From Fimbriiglobus sp. (GTDB lineage: Bacteria > Planctomycetota > Planctomycetia > Gemmatales > Gemmataceae), in the NCBI GenBank assembly GCA_022841795.1, contig JALHQU010000005.1, positions 29,521 through 82,522 of the forward strand: a stretch of DNA of 53,002 bases, given 5' to 3'. A program made the translations under genes and the position numbers. Below are positions 8,243 through 15,896 of the stretch, in pieces. The stretch's first letter is position 1, and every line of letters begins with the position of its first letter. A model generated the notes under the pieces. It was not told the DNA's origin, searched no databases, and saw only the letters and a list, made by a program, of their open reading frames with translations.

Positions 8243-8889
8243 TCCGTCAGGCCGAACTGCTCGGTGCGGGTGAGACGGAAGGATTTGCCGAACACCGGCG
8301 ACTTGAGCCACCCCCGCGACTTGCGAACCGCCACGAACTCCTTCGCGGCACGGCGGAAGATGGTGAACGCCGGGTCGTCCTCGCGGGCGTCGATCAGCCA
8401 GTACTCCGACACCCCGGCGTCGTGATACCGCGACATCAGCCAGTCCGTATCTTTGACGACCGAACTTCGACTCACAACCTCCAGCACCATGTCCGGCGAG
8501 CCGACGACTTCCGTCGCTACCGCGCCGGTCGTTTTCCCCTGATTGAACGTCACCCGCTCGACCGTGAGCGATTCAGCGGACACGAACATGGCGTCCGGTT
8601 CGCAGCCGAGTTCGGCGTACTCGTTGGTCAGCAGTACGCCATCGATGAACACCAGGCCGAGTTTCTTCGCACGGGCGAGGGTTTCCAGCCCGAACGCGAC
8701 CGCGAACTTCACCCGGTTGTGGCTGAACACCTCTTCCATGATGTCCATCCAGACCTGGCCGTTAATGAAATGCACCTTCAGCTTCTCCGGCAACTCCCCC
8801 GAATGCACCCACTTGCGGAACGAATCGAGGTCGTTCACCCAAAACGGCACGTCGATCCGCCCGTACCGGGTGGTGTGTAGCGTCAGCAT
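8221..8889 (-). CDS. Uma2 family (DUF820) putative endonuclease-fold protein
   Basis: A protein of 222 residues. It has the DUF820/Uma2 pattern of a PD-(D/E)xK fold: a leading region VNDLDSFRKWVHSG, FINGQVWMDIM, SHNRVKFAVAFGLETLAR, CEPDAMFVSAESL, VGSPDMVLEVVSRSSVVKD and the closing AGVSEYWLIDAREDD. These genes are greatly expanded in planctomycetes and cyanobacteria, and their function is not established. The ATG has a good ribosome binding site (ggaaggg). It lies 50 bases after ruvB on the same strand and may be read with it. The 3' end overlaps queG by 22 bases in convergent orientation. Confidence 0.85.
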   Translation of the reverse strand: MLTLHTTRYGRIDVPFWVNDLDSFRKWVHSGELPEKLKVHFINGQVWMDIMEEVFSHNRVKFAVAFGLETLARAKKLGLVFIDGVLLTNEYAELGCEPDAMFVSAESLTVERVTFNQGKTTGAVATEVVGSPDMVLEVVSRSSVVKDTDWLMSRYHDAGVSEYWLIDAREDDPAFTIFRRAAKEFVAVRKSRGWLKSPVFGKSFRLTRTEQFGLTDYVLEVR

Positions 8890-8941
8890 GGCCCTTCCTC
8901 CGTGTGCCACACGGTAATCAGTTCCGCCGCCCACCGCCACT

Positions 8942-10039
8942 TCAATCGAACAGCCCCGGCGCGGCTTCGCCGTCCTTCTTCGGCTTCGGCGGGGACTTGC
9001 CGAGCAGGGTGAACGCCTTCTGAGTCGCCACCCGGCCGCGGGGACTCCGCACGATGTACTGCTCCCGTAGCAGGTACGGTTCCACCTCATCGCTCAGCGT
9101 GTCGGACGCGATGTTCATGGTCGCCCCGATCGCCTCCACCCCGGTCGGCCCGCCGCCGAACACGTCGATCAGGATTTCCAGATACCGGCGGTCCTGCCTG
9201 TCCAGCCCGTCGCGGTCCACCTCCTGCATGTCCAGCGCCTTGCGGGCGGTGTCCAGCGTCACCGGGCCGTCGGCGACTTCGGGGTGCCCGGCGTGGTAGC
9301 TCCGCACCCAGTGCAGCCGGCTGTTGGCGATGCGGGGAGTGCCGCGGCTGCGGCGGGCCAGTTCGACCGCGGCGTCGGCCGCCAGCGGCAGGCCGAGTTT
9401 CTTCGCGTTCACCGTGACGATCTGGCCGAGTTCCTCGACGCTATAGAACTCCAGGTGCTCCTGCATCTTGAACCGGTCCCGCATGGGCGACGACAGCATC
9501 CCGCTGCGGGTGGTCGCGCCGATCAGGGTGAACCGCTTCAGGTTCATGCTGATGGTGCGGGCGGACACCCCTTCCCCCAGCACGATGTCGATGCGGAAGT
9601 CCTCCATCGCCGGATAGATGAACTCTTCCACCACCCGCGGCATGCGGTGGATCTCGTCGATGAACAGGATGCTCCCCTCTTCCAGGTTGGTCAGGAACGG
9701 GAGCATGTCGGCCGGCTTCGACAGCGCCGGACCGGAGGTGAGCTGCACGCTGGTGCCGAGTTCGTTCGGCAAGACGGTGGCGAACGTGGTCTTGCCCAGC
9801 CCCGGCGGGCCGTCGAACAGGATGTGGCCGAGCGGCTCCCTCAGCTTCTTGGCGGCGTTCACCGCGATCTGCAACCGCTCGGCCACCTTCTTCTGGCCGA
9901 TCACCTCGGCCAGCAGCTTCGGCCGCAGCGCGGCGTCCCGCTTGCGGTCGTCGTCGCCCGCACCGGGGCCGATCACTTTCTCGCGGGCCATTTCGGGCTT
10001 CCGGTTCGCGGGCGGACGTTTCGTCGTGGTGGTACTCAT
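8942..10039 (-). CDS. ruvB: Holliday junction branch migration ATPase RuvB
   Basis: RuvB is the hexameric AAA+ motor that drives branch migration with RuvA. The 365-residue product shows LLAEVIGQKKVAERLQIAV, Walker A GPPGLGKTTFA, Walker B ILFIDEIHRM, sensor region TLIGATTRSGMLSSPMRDRF with the arginine finger, and the C-terminal winged helix (EPYLLREQYIVRSPRGRVAT). Compared with typical RuvB it has about 20 extra N-terminal residues (MSTTTTKRPPANRKPE), so translation might start at the later MAREKVIG. It is the last ruv gene of the leftward cluster. Unlike the usual ruvAB arrangement, four small genes lie between it and ruvA. Confidence 0.95.
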   Translation of the reverse strand: MSTTTTKRPPANRKPEMAREKVIGPGAGDDDRKRDAALRPKLLAEVIGQKKVAERLQIAVNAAKKLREPLGHILFDGPPGLGKTTFATVLPNELGTSVQLTSGPALSKPADMLPFLTNLEEGSILFIDEIHRMPRVVEEFIYPAMEDFRIDIVLGEGVSARTISMNLKRFTLIGATTRSGMLSSPMRDRFKMQEHLEFYSVEELGQIVTVNAKKLGLPLAADAAVELARRSRGTPRIANSRLHWVRSYHAGHPEVADGPVTLDTARKALDMQEVDRDGLDRQDRRYLEILIDVFGGGPTGVEAIGATMNIASDTLSDEVEPYLLREQYIVRSPRGRVATQKAFTLLGKSPPKPKKDGEAAPGLFD

Positions 10040-10088
10040 ACCACCAGTGTGATCGGCATGTTCGGCGTGTTCGATGTCGGTTGTGCGT

Positions 10089-10499
10089 TCACGGCACCTG
10101 CCAGTCTTCGAGGGTCAACCCCGGCACCCGACTGAATTCGGCGGTGTTATGGGTGACAAGGATCAGGCCGTTCGCCAGGGCGGTGGCGGCGATGAGCAGG
10201 TCGTTCGGGCCGATGAGCTGGCCTTGGCTCCCGAGGTGTTCGCGCAGCTTCCCGTACTCTCGGGCATCGAACGGGTCGAACCCGACGACCGGGAACGTTC
10301 GCATCAACTGATCGACCAACAGGAGGTTCGCGGTGACGTTCGCCGCCCCGCTGTGATACGCCCCGTAGTACAGTTCGCCGAGGACGACCGTACTCAGCCC
10401 GAGGTCGGCCGGTGCGTGGGCTTTCAGCCGGGCGAGGAGTATAGCATTCTTGCCCCGCAGGTACGCGATCCAGGCGTTCGTGTCGAGCAGGTGGGTCAC
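10089..10499 (-). CDS. vapC: VapC-type PIN-domain toxin
   Basis: A PIN-domain ribonuclease of 136 residues. It has the first acidic motif HLLDTNAWIAYLRG, the second STVVLGELYYGA, and the third acidic region GPNDLLIAATALANGLILVTHN. These are the four Asp/Glu positions that bind Mg2+ in VapC toxins, which typically cut tRNA or rRNA. The GTG start overlaps the stop of the preceding antitoxin by four bases (GTGA), showing translational coupling. It lies 49 bases before ruvB and could be transcribed with the ruv genes. Confidence 0.9.
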   Translation of the reverse strand: MTHLLDTNAWIAYLRGKNAILLARLKAHAPADLGLSTVVLGELYYGAYHSGAANVTANLLLVDQLMRTFPVVGFDPFDAREYGKLREHLGSQGQLIGPNDLLIAATALANGLILVTHNTAEFSRVPGLTLEDWQVP

Positions 10500-10732
10500 G
10501 ACAGCGCCTCCCGGGTTTCGTACTCGCCCTGCGGCGGTCGCTCGAACTCGCCCTGCCACGCCCCGGCGGTGCGGTCGAGGAATGCCACCCACTCTTCCTG
10601 AGTCATCGACGGGGTTGTGATCGACTCGACGGTCACTTGCACCTCCCGACCGGCTTCGGGGGTCCCGAGCGGCAGTTCCAGGTGCAGCACGCCGTCGGCG
10701 CCGACACGGGATGTGGTCACCATGCGAGTCAT
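10496..10732 (-). CDS. Antitoxin partner of VapC (AbrB/SpoVT-like N-terminus)
   Basis: A protein of 78 residues whose start region (MVTTSRVGADGVLHLELPLG, then AGREVQVTVE) resembles the swapped-hairpin AbrB fold seen in VapB antitoxins. The C-terminal half (EEWVAFLDRTAGAWQGEFER) has the helical Trp-containing type of segment that wraps a PIN toxin. A strong ribosome binding site (ggagga) stands seven bases before the chosen ATG; the longer upstream reading lacks one. Its stop overlaps the vapC start. The antitoxin call rests mainly on this position and size. Confidence 0.8.
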   Translation of the reverse strand: MTRMVTTSRVGADGVLHLELPLGTPEAGREVQVTVESITTPSMTQEEWVAFLDRTAGAWQGEFERPPQGEYETREALS

Positions 10733-10776
10733 CTGTCGTCCTCCATTTTCCCACAGGAATTCTACATCGTGGTCCC

Positions 10777-11217
10777 TCACTTCTTCTCCCGCTGGAACAC
10801 GAACAGCATGAGCGGGGTCTTCGCCGGCGCCTCAAACTTGGCCGGGCGGTCATCGGTCTCGGAGTTCAGGCACACGGTCAGCTTGCCGTCCTTGAACTCG
10901 TACAGGCCGGGCATGGTGCGACCCTTGAACGGCCCGGCCTTCTCCGAACTGGCGAGCGTGATCCATTTCGGCGACTTCGCCGCATCGAGCGTGATCGTCC
11001 CCTTGTCCGTGTTCGTCCCGACGGTGACGGTGTACTTGTCGCCGTCGATGGTGAGGACGAGGCCCTTGAAATCGTCGAGGTGATCCCGCCCGGCGAGCGT
11101 AGCAGACTCCAGCACCCACTTTCCCTGAAACGCCTTCAGGTCGGCACCCGGCTCCGCGGCGAATGCCGGACAGATCGGGAAAAGGGACGCCAGCGCGAAC
11201 ACTGAGACTCGGCTCAT
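10777..11217 (-). CDS. TIGR03067-type exported protein
   Basis: A protein of 146 residues with a signal peptide (MSRVSVFALASLFPICPAF, cleavage after AFA). The mature part fits the planctomycete TIGR03067 domain: DLKAFQGKWVLESATLAG, LVLTIDGDKYTV, KGTITLDAAKSPKWITL, and MPGLYEFKDGKLTVCLN ending in FVFQREKK. The biochemical role of this domain is unknown. The ATG overlaps the stop of the upstream small gene by four bases (ATGA) and has a ribosome binding site (gagagg), so the gene belongs to the ruv string. Confidence 0.85.
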   Translation of the reverse strand: MSRVSVFALASLFPICPAFAAEPGADLKAFQGKWVLESATLAGRDHLDDFKGLVLTIDGDKYTVTVGTNTDKGTITLDAAKSPKWITLASSEKAGPFKGRTMPGLYEFKDGKLTVCLNSETDDRPAKFEAPAKTPLMLFVFQREKK

Positions 11218-11423
11218 GACTCCTCTCCCTTGACCCAGCCGCTCACTGAATATGCCCGTAATCGCTTCAGCAACTCTTCGTCCTCGAAGTAGAAGACTTG
11301 CGGGCACGGCTCCGGCGAGCGGATCACGTTCACGATGATTTGAGATAGCCGCAGGTCCGGGCAAGCCGTCCAAATGCGGCGGATTTCGTTCAGGATTGGC
11401 TCGATCCGATTCGGGTCACGCAT
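11214..11423 (-). CDS. Small conserved protein of unknown function
   Basis: A protein of 69 residues: MRDPNRIEPILNEIRRIW, then CPDLRLSQIIVNVI and FYFEDEELLKRLRAY. The pattern of an initial helix, a PDLRLxQ motif and a closing DEEL helix recalls the small YihD/DUF1040-like proteins, a tentative resemblance from memory. It starts inside the last codons of ruvA (eight-base overlap) and its stop overlaps the next start by four bases, so it is tightly coupled to the ruv operon. Confidence 0.7.
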   Translation of the reverse strand: MRDPNRIEPILNEIRRIWTACPDLRLSQIIVNVIRSPEPCPQVFYFEDEELLKRLRAYSVSGWVKGEES

Positions 11424-12111
11424 CTTTGCCCTTGCTGTAGATCACGGTGATGGCCTCTTCCACGCTGCGGAACGGCTGGCCGGATTGCAGCAGCTTGTCC
11501 AGCTTCTCTCGGGCCTCGATCGGGGTGTGGCCGACGCTCATCAGCATCTGGTACACGTCCTCGATGAGTTGACCCGTGGGCACGGCGGCGGGTTCGGCCG
11601 CCGGTTCCGCCGCGACGGGCTTCCGCTTGGCGGGCGCCTTCGTCACCGCGTCCGGTGGCGGCACCTCGTCTCCTTGCGGGCCGACCACGAACGGGGCCAC
11701 CTTCCGCTTGAGCGTGTTCACGATCCCCTCGGCGGTGGTCGCCCCGATGCCCGGCAGCGTGGACAGCCACTTCGCGTCCTGCCGGCTGATGGCGTCGGCG
11801 ATGTCCCGCACGCTGCGGCTCATCGCCTTCAACGCCTTCTTCACCCCGATTTTGTCCACCGTGCAGAACAGCTCGAAGAACTCCAGCTCCAGCTCCGTCT
11901 GGAACCCGATCTTCCGCGGCACTAGACGGGTGCCGGCCTGGTTCCCCTCGTAATACTCCATCAGGTGCAGCGTCACCTCCTGCCCGGATCGCAGTTGCAA
12001 CTGCCGCCGCACCGCCTCGGACACCATCACCGCGTACTCGAACGGGCCGACCGCCACCCGCACCTCGTCGAGCAGGACGCGGACCAGGGTGCCGGTCATC
12101 TTCGTCATCAT
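11416..12111 (-). CDS. ruvA: Holliday junction DNA-binding subunit RuvA
   Basis: RuvA forms tetramers that hold the four-way junction open and load RuvB. The 231-residue product has the N-terminal OB fold (MTGTLVRVLLDEVRVAVG, VTLHLMEYYEGNQ), the HhH region (LFCTVDKIGVKKALKAM, LSTLPGIGATTAEGIVNTL), a Pro/Ala-rich linker and the RuvB-contacting C-terminal domain (IEDVYQMLMSVGHTPIEARE). The ATG overlaps the ruvC stop by four bases (ATGA), showing translational coupling. The length is slightly above the usual 200, through the linker. Confidence 0.95.
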   Translation of the reverse strand: MMTKMTGTLVRVLLDEVRVAVGPFEYAVMVSEAVRRQLQLRSGQEVTLHLMEYYEGNQAGTRLVPRKIGFQTELELEFFELFCTVDKIGVKKALKAMSRSVRDIADAISRQDAKWLSTLPGIGATTAEGIVNTLKRKVAPFVVGPQGDEVPPPDAVTKAPAKRKPVAAEPAAEPAAVPTGQLIEDVYQMLMSVGHTPIEAREKLDKLLQSGQPFRSVEEAITVIYSKGKDA

Positions 12112-12698
12112 GGTCCGTCGTCCTCGGTGCTGTCGCCCAGCAGTTGTTTCATGTTCACGCCGGTGAACGTCGCCGACCGTGCTCCCGCCACGAAGTGCCC
12201 GCCGGCGAACACGTGGCACAGGGCGACGGCCAGGGCGTCGGCCACGTCGTGCGGCTCGGGCGGCTTCGCCAGCCCGAGTTCCCGCATGACCGCGTGCTGC
12301 ATCTGCTCCTTGCCCGCCCGCCCGTGCCCGGTGACCAGCTTCTTCACCTTGGTGGCGGCGTAGCTGAACACCGGGATGCGGCGGTGCCCGGCGGCCAGCA
12401 GCAGCACCCCGCGGGCGTGGGCCATCAGGATCGCCGTGCGGGGGTGTTCGACGTGGGCGTACAGTTGCTCTACCGCCACCGCCGTCGGCCCCCACTGGTC
12501 GATCACTTCGAGGATGCCATCGTAAAGCGACGCCAGCCGTCGCGACAGGTCGGCAGCATCGCGGCCCTCGACCGAGCGGACGACCCCGCCCTCGGCCACG
12601 CGGGGGCCGGCGGGCGTGACCTCCAGCACCCCGTACCCGGTGGTTTGCAGGCCGGGGTCGAGGCCGAGGACGCGGCGGGGGGAGTCGGGGGCGGTCAT
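12108..12698 (-). CDS. ruvC: Holliday junction resolvase RuvC
   Basis: RuvC cuts Holliday junctions symmetrically. The 196-residue product carries the RNase H-like catalytic set: Asp14 in LGLDPGLQTTGYG, Glu77 in AVAVEQLYAH, and the acidic pair in HDVADALAVALCH. A C-terminal tail of about 30 residues (FTGVNMKQLLGDSTEDD) is longer than in E. coli. It is the first gene of the leftward ruv string and is translationally coupled to ruvA. The upstream stretch of about 160 bases, which contains a palindromic repeat, must hold its promoter. Confidence 0.95.
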   Translation of the reverse strand: MTAPDSPRRVLGLDPGLQTTGYGVLEVTPAGPRVAEGGVVRSVEGRDAADLSRRLASLYDGILEVIDQWGPTAVAVEQLYAHVEHPRTAILMAHARGVLLLAAGHRRIPVFSYAATKVKKLVTGHGRAGKEQMQHAVMRELGLAKPPEPHDVADALAVALCHVFAGGHFVAGARSATFTGVNMKQLLGDSTEDDGP

Positions 12699-12800
12699 GG
12701 GGCACCACGTTCAGCATAACGCCGGAAGGTCCGGGGAATACATCGGTATTCCGCCGGTTCCCTCTGTGCCCGATGCGTGAAATCTTGTCTACCCCATCTC

Positions 12801-12860
12801 AAAGTAGCCGGCCCACGCCGTGGGCCGTGGCTTCGGCCCACGGCGTGGGCCGGCTACTTT
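12801..12860. repeat. Palindromic repeat, family B
   Basis: A perfect inverted repeat with 27-base arms (aaagtagccggcccacgccg at the outside) around the six-base loop tggctt. It begins next to the stop codon of cysS and lies between cysS and ruvC. The very strong hairpin could stop transcription or stabilise the cysS mRNA, though no T run follows. Confidence 0.9.
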
Positions 12861-14491
12861 CACCCGACCCGCCAGGTGGTGCCGCCGGGGCGGTCTTCGA
12901 GGGTGACGCCGAGGTCGGCCAGCCGCTTGCGGATCAGGTCGGTCTGGTCGAACAAAGCCTTCTTCAGCGGGTTGTCCTTCGCCGCGGACTTGGCTTCGGT
13001 GCGGAGGTTCGCCCGCAGATCGAGCAGCAGTTGCATGAGGCCGTTGATAATCGTCTCTGGCGTCGCCCCTGTGGTGCCCGTCGCGCTCGACGTAACGGCG
13101 ACTTCTGCCACGTTCGCCGTTACCCTGATCGGGGCTAAACCTCCCAGCGCCTTCTTGACGGGAGCTTCCCAGAACAGGCCAAGAATGGAAGTCATCCCCC
13201 GCAGGATGATCGTGGACTCCCTCAGTTGGTTCAGCAAAGTCTCACGACTTGGGGTAGCTCCCTGGTAGGTGAACCGACCTAGATTCTCGGTTCTGTTGAC
13301 CAGTGTGTTCAGATTCCGGAGTGTGCGATGAAGAACGCCCACTGCGCCGCCTGTGTTGAAATCGTCCTGCATGTAGCCGAGATAATCCCCGAGCAGCGTA
13401 GCGATCACGAGTCGTTCGTTGACAGCATCTTGCGGTGACTTTGGCCAGTCCCTCTCGCGTTCAGGCACAGGCAGGGTGAAGTAACTCTCCCCTGTGACCC
13501 GCTCGTAACTCTCGAAGAACTGGTAGAACCCCTGGAGCGATGTCTTCACTTCGTCTAGCCGCTCCTCGCTGTACTCGATCGGGCTGCGGTAGTGGGTGCC
13601 GAGCAGCAGGAACCGCACCGTCTCGGCCGAGTGGCGTTGGAGCAAGTCGGCGATGTTCACCACGTTGCCGACGGAGCCGGCCATCTTCGCCGACCCCATC
13701 TTCAGTAGCCCGTTGTGCATCCACACGCGGGCGAACGGCTGGTCGGTCGTACTCTCGCTCTGGGCCAGTTCGTTCTCGTGGTGCGGAAACTGCAAATCCA
13801 ATCCGCCGCCGTGGATGTCCAGCGTGTCGCCGAGTAGCGCCCGACTCATCGCGCTGCACTCGATGTGCCACCCCGGCCGCCCCTTCCCCCACGGCGAGTC
13901 GAACTGCACCTCCGCCGGCTCGCCCGGCTTGGCCCCCTTCCACAGGGCGAAGTCGCCGGGATTCCGCTTCTTGTCGCTCACCTCGATGCGGGCGCCGGCC
14001 TCCAGTTGCTCCGGGTCGCGGTTGCACAGCTTGCCGTAGTCTTTGTCCTTGCTCACGTCGAAGTACACGTCCCCGGCGGCGGGGTAGGCGTACCCCTTAG
14101 CGATGAGCGTGGAGATCATCCCGATCATGCCGGGGATGTGGTCGGTGGCCTTCGGGAACTGGTCGATGCCCGTCACGTTCAGCTTCTTCAGGCAGTCGAG
14201 GTAGTCGGCCGTCATCTGCTCGGCGAGCGCCGGCACGGTGGTGTTCAACTCCGCCGCTCGCTTGATGAGCTTGTCGTCCACGTCGGTGATGTTCACCACC
14301 CATTTCACGTCGTACCCGAGGTACGTCAGGTACCGCTTCACCGTGTCGAAGATGACCGGCCCGACCATGTGCCCGATGTGGCTCGGCTTGTACACCGTCG
14401 GCCCGCACACGTACATGCTCACCCGCTCGCCGGGTTGCTTGTGGAACGGCTCCTTCTTGCGGGTCAGCGTCGAGTACACTTGCAAGGCCAT
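12860..14491 (-). CDS. cysS: Cysteinyl-tRNA synthetase
   Basis: Charges tRNA-Cys with cysteine. The 543-residue class I synthetase shows the zinc ligand Cys29 in MYVCGPTVY, the HIGH motif at residues 38-41 (SHIGHMVG), VNITDVDDKLI, the other zinc ligands in WHIECSAMS and FPHHENELAQSE, and the tRNA-binding C-terminal helices. The KMSKS loop, normally GEKMSKSLGN, reads SAKMAGSVGN here (near residue 270), so the second lysine is missing. The ATG lies one base after the stop of the preceding gene. Linkage to ispF is a common bacterial arrangement. Confidence 0.95.
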   Translation of the reverse strand: MALQVYSTLTRKKEPFHKQPGERVSMYVCGPTVYKPSHIGHMVGPVIFDTVKRYLTYLGYDVKWVVNITDVDDKLIKRAAELNTTVPALAEQMTADYLDCLKKLNVTGIDQFPKATDHIPGMIGMISTLIAKGYAYPAAGDVYFDVSKDKDYGKLCNRDPEQLEAGARIEVSDKKRNPGDFALWKGAKPGEPAEVQFDSPWGKGRPGWHIECSAMSRALLGDTLDIHGGGLDLQFPHHENELAQSESTTDQPFARVWMHNGLLKMGSAKMAGSVGNVVNIADLLQRHSAETVRFLLLGTHYRSPIEYSEERLDEVKTSLQGFYQFFESYERVTGESYFTLPVPERERDWPKSPQDAVNERLVIATLLGDYLGYMQDDFNTGGAVGVLHRTLRNLNTLVNRTENLGRFTYQGATPSRETLLNQLRESTIILRGMTSILGLFWEAPVKKALGGLAPIRVTANVAEVAVTSSATGTTGATPETIINGLMQLLLDLRANLRTEAKSAAKDNPLKKALFDQTDLIRKRLADLGVTLEDRPGGTTWRVG

Positions 14492-14492
14492 G

Positions 14493-14813
14493 TCACGAGT
14501 CCTTCGCTTGGTTCCGCGCGAGGTCGGCGAGAACCTCTTGGTACAGTTTCCGAGTAATGTCGTCCGAGGACGCACCACCCAGGCCGACTTGGCCTCGGCA
14601 AATGCCCGTCGGGGTGTGAATGACCTGAACGAAGGTCCGCCCTTTGTCGGCACTGCCTATCCGAACCTGATAGTCAGAGGGCAACGGTTCACGCCAGGTG
14701 GTACGCTTCAAGACCTCACCCCCCGGCCCCCTCTCCAAAGTGGAGAGGGGGTGTTCAAGTCGCCGTCGCGGCTGATCTTCGAGGTCATCCCAGCGCATTC
14801 CCATCTTGAACAC
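14493..14813 (-). CDS. Small hypothetical protein with a repeat-encoded N-terminal segment
   Basis: A protein of up to 106 residues. The conserved-looking part is the last 65: SDYQVRIGSADKGRTFVQVI, HTPTGICRGQVGLGG and SDDITRKLYQEVLADLAR. It resembles short planctomycete proteins of unknown role. The segment EHPLSTLERGPGGEVL is encoded by one of two identical palindromic repeats. The start lies between or inside these copies, so the true N-terminus is uncertain (ATG at 14813 or 14801, or a later start). It sits between ispF and cysS, one base before the latter, so it is likely cotranscribed. Confidence 0.55.
   Translation of the reverse strand: MFKMGMRWDDLEDQPRRRLEHPLSTLERGPGGEVLKRTTWREPLPSDYQVRIGSADKGRTFVQVIHTPTGICRGQVGLGGASSDDITRKLYQEVLADLARNQAKDS
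14710..14759. repeat. Palindromic repeat, family C copy 1
   Basis: Fifty bases containing the stem ccccctctcca and tggagaggggg. It is the exact reverse complement of the copy at 14805, so the two copies and the 45 bases between them could fold into one long hairpin. This copy lies in frame within the small gene before cysS. Confidence 0.9.
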
Positions 14814-14854
14814 CCCCTCTCCACTTTGGAGAGGGGGCCGGGGGGTGAGGTCTT
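14805..14854. repeat. Palindromic repeat, family C copy 2
   Basis: The exact inverted copy of the element at 14710. It abuts the TAA stop of ispF, and its first bases appear to complete that stop codon. Confidence 0.9.
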
Positions 14855-15332
14855 AACCCGCATGCTCCACCAGCACCACCGCGTGGCAGCCGATCGCCTC
14901 GCCGCGGCCGATGTGCCCGACCCGCTCGCCGGTCTTGGCCTTCACGTTCACCGCGTCCGCCGGCACCCCGAGCAGTTCGGCCAGCGTGTCGCGGATGCAG
15001 CCCTTCACCGGCCCGAGCTTCGGCTCCTGGGCGAACACCGTCACGTCCGTATTGACCACCCGCCAGCCCGCCTGGTTCAACCTCGCCAGCGTTTCCTGCA
15101 GGAACAGCCGGCTGTCCGCCCCTTGCCACCGCGGGTCGGTGTCCGGGTAGGCGTCGCCGATATCTCCCAGCCCGACCGCTCCGAGCAGGGCGTCGGTGAC
15201 GGCGTGCAGCACCGCGTCAGCGTCCGAGTGCCCGACCAGCCCTTTCGGGTGGTCGATCCGCACCCCGCCCAGAACGAGCGGGTGGCCCTCGGCCAGGCGG
15301 TGGGTGTCGTGACCGGAACCGACGCGGAACAC
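14853..15332 (-). CDS. ispF: 2-C-methyl-D-erythritol 2,4-cyclodiphosphate synthase
   Basis: IspF is the fifth enzyme of the MEP isoprenoid pathway; it forms the cyclic diphosphate and releases CMP. The 159-residue product shows the metal-binding GSGHDTHRL, GHSDADAVLHAVTDALLGA, GDIGDAYPDTDPRW and the C-terminal VNVKAKTGERVGHIGRGE. A GTG start is chosen because it gives the normal length and N-terminus (VFRVGSGHD) with a gagg box nine bases before. IspF and cysS are often neighbours; here a repeat-bearing small gene lies between them. IspD is not in the window. Confidence 0.95.
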   Translation of the reverse strand: MFRVGSGHDTHRLAEGHPLVLGGVRIDHPKGLVGHSDADAVLHAVTDALLGAVGLGDIGDAYPDTDPRWQGADSRLFLQETLARLNQAGWRVVNTDVTVFAQEPKLGPVKGCIRDTLAELLGVPADAVNVKAKTGERVGHIGRGEAIGCHAVVLVEHAG

Positions 15333-15464
15333 CGGCGAGACCTCGGGGCGGGAACAGGGCGGATTGTATCGGCAACCGGCCGAACCGAACAACCCGAACG
15401 GCCGGCGGTGTGGTCGAAGCCCTGCGCTGATAGAATGAACACGCTTGCACCGGGGGTGGCTGCC

Positions 15465-15893
15465 ATGACGATCGAACTCCTGGCCGACGTGCCCGAGAGC
15501 CGCGAACTCACGCTCCGCCTCCCGCCGGATACTCCGGTCGGCCGGGTGCGGGTGACGGTATCGTCTGCTGATCCCGCTCCGATCGCCGTTCCGCTCGGCG
15601 AAGACACCCGACCGCGGGCGTTCCCGAAGCGGCCGAAGCGGCCGACGCATCCGAAGCTGGCCGCCGAGCACGACGCCTTCGAGAAGATGTTGCCCGAACT
15701 GCTCGTCTCGCACCGCGGCCTGTATGTCGCCGTTCACGACGGCCGGGTGGTGGCAGCGGCGAAAAGCGCGACCGAGGCGTTGACCGCGGCGGGCAAGCTG
15801 TGCCCCGGCCAGTATGTGCTGGTCCGTCTCGTGACCGATCAACCCCAGCCGATCGAGCGACTGACCCGCTACCGTGAACTCCGGACCGGGTGA
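15465..15893 (+). CDS. DUF5678-like small protein, partner of the downstream aspartic protease
   Basis: A protein of 142 residues. The C-terminal half (LLVSHRGLYVAVHDGRVVAA, EALTAAGKLCPGQYVLVRLV) matches the DUF5678 pattern of a short beta-rich domain. The N-terminal half (MTIELLADVPESRELTLRLP, VGRVRVTVSSAD) looks like the AbrB/VapB-like fold often seen in small paired genes. The ATG is chosen for its ggggg box; an in-frame ATG 30 bases upstream is possible. The stop lies three bases before the next start, so the two genes form a cassette. Confidence 0.75.
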   Translation: MTIELLADVPESRELTLRLPPDTPVGRVRVTVSSADPAPIAVPLGEDTRPRAFPKRPKRPTHPKLAAEHDAFEKMLPELLVSHRGLYVAVHDGRVVAAAKSATEALTAAGKLCPGQYVLVRLVTDQPQPIERLTRYRELRTG

Positions 15894-15896
15894 CCC

